From assembly GCA_046261635.1 (NCBI GenBank), contig JBHEOL010000008.1:1-7781 (forward strand): a stretch of 7,781 nucleotides of DNA, written 5' to 3'. Below the pieces are notes generated by a model that was not told where the DNA came from, ran no database searches, and was given only the letters and a program-made list of their open reading frames with translations. Made by a program: the position numbers and the translations under genes. Shown here piece after piece: positions 4,856-7,781 of the stretch; within the stretch, counting starts at the first letter, position 1; each line of letters opens with the position of its first letter. This DNA comes from JBHEPS01 sp046261635. Lineage in GTDB: Bacteria > Acidobacteriota > Thermoanaerobaculia > Gp7-AA8.

Positions 4856-5987
4856 GGCTTTCTCCCCCGGCCGGGCTGGCCGGCCGCCGCGAGGAGTCTA
4901 AACCAGTAAGGCGAATTCGGCAGGAGGCCCCGGTCACCTCCCCTGAGGGATCTCGCTCGCTCGCGTAACGGTCCAGCGCGAGTCGGACCTTTTCGAGCAC
5001 TTCGCCGACGGTGATCAGCCCGACGCGCCCCGGCTTGGTTTTCCGCGACAGAGGCTGCTGCTCTTCGCCGGCGAGACGGTACTTGTCGACGAGGAGGTCG
5101 TGAAAGCGCCGAAACGGCCCGGTCCGGGCGGGATCGGTGTATCCGAAAAGCCCGATGGTGGGGACGTTCATGGCGACGGCCGCGTGAAGCGGACCCGTGT
5201 CGGGCGCGACGACGACGTCGGCCGTCCGGAGGCGGAGAAACGTGTCGCGGATCGGTCTGTCGAGGGCGACCATCGGACCGCTCGAGGCCGCGTTGACGAT
5301 GGCGCGTGCGAGGGCGGCCTCGCGCGCCGATGGGCCGCCCACGAGAACGGTACGGAGCCCGAATTTCCGGGAGGCCCGGTCGGCCAGCGCGGCGTAGCTC
5401 TCGGCCGGCCAGTCCTTTTCCGGGTGAGAGGAAGCGAGCACCAGAGCCAGAGTGGGACGCCCGCCCGCCTGGCGCTCGAAATGCGCCGCCCGTTCCTCCT
5501 CCTCCTCCGTGAACCGGAGATCCCACCGCGGCTCGGAAGGAATGCCGAGCCACTCGAGAAACTGGAGGTACTGATCCTGGGCATGGACGGGAGGGGAGGG
5601 ATCGATCCGCCGGTTAATCGCCAGGGAGTGGATCTCGCGCGAGCGCTGCCAGTCGAATCCAAGCCGGATCCTTCCGCCGGTCAGCTTCGCCACGAGAGCT
5701 GCCTTCGAGCTCGACTGCGGAACGACGACGAGATCGAATTTCTCCGCGCGCAGTTCGCGCCTCAGCGCGTTCCACTCCGCGATTCCGCTCCGCGCATCGA
5801 AGACGATGAGCCGATCGACCGATTCCTGGTTGCGGACGATCTCACTCGGAACCTTCTCGAGTACCCATGTGATGCGGGCGCCGGGGTATCCCGCGCGAAG
5901 GCCGTTCGCGAGCGCCAGGGCGTGGACCGTGTCGCCGACCGCCGAGAGGCGGACGATGCAGATTCGTGCCGCCTCGATTCTCGCCAT
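4764..5987 (-). CDS. Glycosyltransferase family 9, LPS heptosyltransferase-like; C-terminus probably extended by a frameshift
   Basis: Member of GT9 (heptosyltransferase family), which transfers ADP-activated heptose to the Kdo/heptose inner core of LPS on the cytoplasmic face of the inner membrane. Visible: N-terminal ICIVRLSAVGDTVHALALAN (residues 9-28, the family's R-x-S-x-x-GD block with Asp19), ARITWVLE (37-44), the middle SSHPEKDWPAESYAAL (186-201), and the sugar-nucleotide site APDTGPLHAAVAMNVPTIGL (261-280) followed by FGYTDPARTGP. The ATG at 5987 overlaps the kinase stop as TGATG and has no clear ribosome binding site, so translation is likely coupled. The frame gives 407 residues, whereas relatives are usually about 320-350. 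Family-like sequence ends near residue 340; the rest is low-quality, uses a rare TTA codon and overlaps the peptidase gene. Loss of one GCGA unit in a triple at 4952-4964 would stop it at 4934-4936, giving 349 residues. The exact acceptor is not determinable here. Confidence 0.87.
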   Translation of the reverse strand: MARIEAARICIVRLSAVGDTVHALALANGLRAGYPGARITWVLEKVPSEIVRNQESVDRLIVFDARSGIAEWNALRRELRAEKFDLVVVPQSSSKAALVAKLTGGRIRLGFDWQRSREIHSLAINRRIDPSPPVHAQDQYLQFLEWLGIPSEPRWDLRFTEEEEERAAHFERQAGGRPTLALVLASSHPEKDWPAESYAALADRASRKFGLRTVLVGGPSAREAALARAIVNAASSGPMVALDRPIRDTFLRLRTADVVVAPDTGPLHAAVAMNVPTIGLFGYTDPARTGPFRRFHDLLVDKYRLAGEEQQPLSRKTKPGRVGLITVGEVLEKVRLALDRYASERDPSGEVTGASCRIRLTGLDSSRRPASPAGGESHATHLSSTLDPLRLDSDRPLHLAGPDHRER

Positions 5988-6856
5988 CAGAGCAGCCGCA
6001 TCAGTTCGAGTGGCCGGATCAGATCGTTCCCCAGAAACAGCTCGACGGCCAGGGCGGCCTGCAGGGCACCGAGCATCGCCTTCTTGTACGAGGCGCGGAT
6101 CGTGTTCACGATCCCGTCGACCAGGGCCGGCCGATGGGCCCGCCCCTGCTTGCGGACGGATCGCTCCAGCCGGTCCACGTTCCGATTCATCTGCTCCACC
6201 GTCAGCGGGTTCTGCGAGACCGTCGTCTTGTCCAGGTCGAGAACCCAGGTCCGGCCGTCCGAACCGATCAGGAAATTCATCAGATTGAGGTCGGCATGGA
6301 GGAACCGCACCCGGTGCAGCCGCGCCACCAGCTCTCCGATCGCCTCGGCACGGCGCTCCCAGTCCTCCGGGAGGCGGCCTTCGAAGAAGTAACGGTCGGC
6401 ATCCATCGCCCCGTCGATCTGCGCGAAACCGATCTCGCAGCGGACCAGCCCGTAGACCCTTCGCCATCCGACGAAGACGACCTGGGCCGTCGGGATCCCG
6501 TGCTCGGTCAGGTAACGGGCCAGATCGACGTGCGCGAGCGCGCGCGATGCGGTGAGGAACGCGTCCCGCCCGATCCGCGTCATCCACCCCCCGTGCGCCA
6601 TCCTCTTCACCACGACCCGATGCCCTCCGATCACTCCCGCGACGACCGGGCGCCGGCCGCGGAACACGGTCGCATCCTTTTGCTCGAGCAGCGCTTCGTG
6701 CACCCAGCGATGCGAGCCGTAGATCCGGATCAGCTCGGCAGCGATGTCGCTTCGGCAGAGGATGTTGATGTCTCCCCCTCCGGACGTCACCCAGGAGGGC
6801 GCAGTCTGCTGGACCGTGCTCACTTCCGACAGGTTATCAACGGCAGGTGACCTCAT
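5987..6856 (-). CDS. Kdo/lipopolysaccharide kinase-like protein (KdkA/WaaP family)
   Basis: 289-residue small kinase of the eukaryotic-like fold found in LPS core kinases, which phosphorylate Kdo or heptose of the inner core at the cytoplasmic membrane. Seen: a basic nucleotide-loop region FRGRRPVVAG (65-74), the likely ATP-orienting lysine Lys84 in HRVVVKRM, the catalytic loop FLHADLNLMNFLI (185-197) with Asp189 and Asn194, and metal-binding Asp207/Asp209 in VLDLDKTTV (205-213). The H-x-D-L-N-x-x-N and D-x-D-K forms match 3-deoxy-D-manno-octulosonic acid kinases rather than protein kinases. The ATG at 6856 is chosen; a TTG at 6889 in the same frame would add 11 residues and a GTG at 6823 would remove 11, and none has a good ribosome binding site at normal distance. 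It overlaps the heptosyltransferase-like gene by one base, strong support for a shared job in inner-core assembly. Phosphate acceptor not provable from sequence. Confidence 0.85.
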   Translation of the reverse strand: MRSPAVDNLSEVSTVQQTAPSWVTSGGGDINILCRSDIAAELIRIYGSHRWVHEALLEQKDATVFRGRRPVVAGVIGGHRVVVKRMAHGGWMTRIGRDAFLTASRALAHVDLARYLTEHGIPTAQVVFVGWRRVYGLVRCEIGFAQIDGAMDADRYFFEGRLPEDWERRAEAIGELVARLHRVRFLHADLNLMNFLIGSDGRTWVLDLDKTTVSQNPLTVEQMNRNVDRLERSVRKQGRAHRPALVDGIVNTIRASYKKAMLGALQAALAVELFLGNDLIRPLELMRLL

Positions 6857-7221
6857 CAACAATTTTCGACTCTCCCAATAACCGTTCAATCGACGACAGA
6901 AGCAACGTTATCTCGGCTCGCTCCGATCCAAGGCCCGCGGGGCTCGCGTTGTCGGGAGTCGCGGCTCGGATCGCTTCCTGGACCGAAGCCTGGTCTGATG
7001 GGAAAACCGGCCATCTTCACCTCGAAATCCCGGCCGGTTCGTCAGAGGGCCGACCGCCGATTCACGCCGGGTCTCAAGGTCTGTCGCAGGCGCGGAATGC
7101 AATCTCCATTGATTTTGGTCGATGGGCCGTCAGGCGGACGGCAAAGTCGATGGGAGCGAAATCGCCGGTCGCTTCGGGCCCATCCTAGGCCATAGAATGG
7201 GTTCTTCACTCGGAGGAAACC
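6857..7221. promoter_or_regulatory. Divergent intergenic region with inverted repeats
   Basis: 365 bases between the minus-strand kinase gene and the plus-strand DUF4388 gene, with no ORF I can support. Two inverted repeats stand out: AACCGGCC (7005-7012) with GGCCGGTT (7032-7039), and GATGGGAGCGAA (7149-7160) with TTCGGGCCCATC (7173-7184), ten of twelve positions paired. A -10-like TAGAAT (7193-7198) follows the second, placed suitably for a short leader before the ATG at 7222, but no convincing -35 box is visible. Promoters for both flanking genes should lie here (inference). Confidence 0.35.
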
Positions 7222-7752
7222 ATGCCGTTAGAGGGTAGTCTGAGCACGATGCCCGTGCCGGAGCTGCTGATGTGGATCAGCCAGTTCCAGAAAACAGGAA
7301 CGCTCGAGATTCGAAGCCGCGGAAGCGTTCAGAAGGTCGCCTTCGAGCAGGGGAAGCTGATTTTTTCTTCCTCGTCCGATCACGGGGCAACCCTGGGCCG
7401 GCTGCTGATCGCCCGGGGCCTCGTCTCCGAGGAGATGCACGAGAAGGCGCGTCACCTTCGGGGGGAAAAGTCGGTCGCGGTGGCGAAGGCGCTGAGCGAT
7501 CTCGGTGCCCTTCCGAGGGAGGAAGGGATCCGCATCCTCGGCAAGAAGGCAGAGAAGGATCTGTTCGAGCTCTTCGAGAGGAAAGAAGGAACCTTTCATT
7601 TCGACGAGAGCGAGATGCCGGAGCTGGATCTCCTTCCGCTGCGCGTCGACGTCTCGCGCCTGCTCCTGCGCATCACCCAGCAGATGGACGAGAACGGCGA
7701 ATACGATTTCGAAGCCTCGGGAATCCGCCTCCAGATCCCCTCGGACATCTGA
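7222..7752 (+). CDS. DUF4388 (PATAN) domain protein
   Basis: 176-residue cytoplasmic protein with an N-terminal DUF4388/PATAN domain (about residues 2-125). It shows the opening M-P-L-E-G-S-L-S-T-M-P-V-P-E-L-L-x-W-I, then KTGTLEIRSRGSVQKVAFEQG (24-44), GKLIFSSSSD (44-53), and LGRLLIARGLVSEEMHEKA (58-76). A helical segment, EEGIRILGKKAEKDLFELFE (100-119), and KEGTFHFDE (121-129) follow, the usual layout of the family. These domains occur in signal-transduction and gliding or polarity proteins of deltaproteobacteria, cyanobacteria and acidobacteria and are thought to mediate protein interaction; no catalytic site is present. This copy has no attached receiver or kinase domain. The start is fixed by GGAGG at 7212-7216. 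Its partner is unknown; the neighbouring operon diverges from it. Confidence 0.85.
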   Translation: MPLEGSLSTMPVPELLMWISQFQKTGTLEIRSRGSVQKVAFEQGKLIFSSSSDHGATLGRLLIARGLVSEEMHEKARHLRGEKSVAVAKALSDLGALPREEGIRILGKKAEKDLFELFERKEGTFHFDESEMPELDLLPLRVDVSRLLLRITQQMDENGEYDFEASGIRLQIPSDI

Positions 7753-7760
7753 AGGAGAGC

Positions 7761-7781
7761 TGGCCGGGGCGTTCCAGCCCC
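7761..7781. repeat. REP-like hairpin, partial copy at window edge
   Basis: Starts TGGCCGGGGC, then GTTCCA, then GCCCC to the last base. GGGGC (7766-7770) pairs with GCCCC (7777-7781). It aligns with the hairpin at 1618-1642 (TGGCC-x-GGC-TTCC-AGCC), keeping the TTCCAGCC loop side, while the stem C of CCGCGGC becomes G with a matching C on the other arm. The right end is cut by the window. It follows the DUF4388 stop by eight bases and might also act as its terminator. Confidence 0.45.

Noticed and set aside
5100..6392. 430-residue plus-strand open frame across the GT9 and kinase genes
   Set aside because: Lies antisense to two recognisable enzymes and its translation is Arg/Asp/Gly-rich without motifs.
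6847..7188. 113-residue plus-strand frame in the divergent intergenic region
   Set aside because: No ribosome binding site, mixed composition, overlaps the start region of the kinase gene and the inverted repeats.

Overview
The window looks like a chromosomal segment of a high-GC, Gram-negative (diderm) bacterium with aerobic respiration. It holds the C-terminal part of an alternative complex III quinol-oxidising membrane subunit (ActF), a Kdo-kinase-like plus heptosyltransferase-like pair for lipopolysaccharide core synthesis, two lipoproteins, a secreted peptidase and a DUF4388 (PATAN) protein. Together with the abundance of intergenic heptad repeats, this combination fits Acidobacteriota best (inference, moderate confidence). 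No rRNA, tRNA, CRISPR array, transposase or phage gene was seen.

Layout. 1-616 (+): 3' part of actF, cut by the window edge. 617-1058 (+): a leader and a small two-helix membrane ORF whose start looks frame-disrupted. 1055-1182: a heptad-repeat element with inverted arrays, which supplies the stop codons of both flanking genes. 1167-1574 (-): an ArsR-type metalloid-sensing repressor with a likely operator at 1588-1607. 1618-1733: a pair of REP-like hairpins in inverted orientation. 1746-1989 (-): a csbD-like gene and its terminator. 2222-2536 (+): a small acidic lipoprotein gene and its terminator. 2540-2716: a second, longer heptad-repeat element. 2782-3741 (+): a lipoprotein with three tandem DUF5666-like domains. 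3746-3770: a minimal hairpin of the heptad family between converging genes. 3773-6856 (-): a likely operon of Kdo kinase-like protein, heptosyltransferase-like GT9 and exported S9-type peptidase. 6857-7221: a divergent intergenic region. 7222-7752 (+): a DUF4388 protein. A third REP-like hairpin begins at the right edge.

How the parts work together. The clearest functional unit is the minus-strand envelope operon: the kinase and glycosyltransferase genes overlap by one base (TGATG) and probably act on the same inner core of LPS, while the peptidase follows as an exported protein. The genes from 1167 to 3741 are short, mostly single-gene units separated by repeats and terminators. They are stress- or envelope-flavoured (CsbD, metalloid repressor, lipoproteins).

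I see no convincing new enzymatic or defence system. The most unusual content is structural: two families of intergenic palindromic repeats. One is a GGGGCTA/GGGGCCA heptad family whose period puts TAG stops in every frame. The other is a REP-like hairpin family with compensatory stem changes. There are also two places where coding frames look disturbed, namely the start of the 822-1058 ORF and the C-terminus of the GT9 gene.
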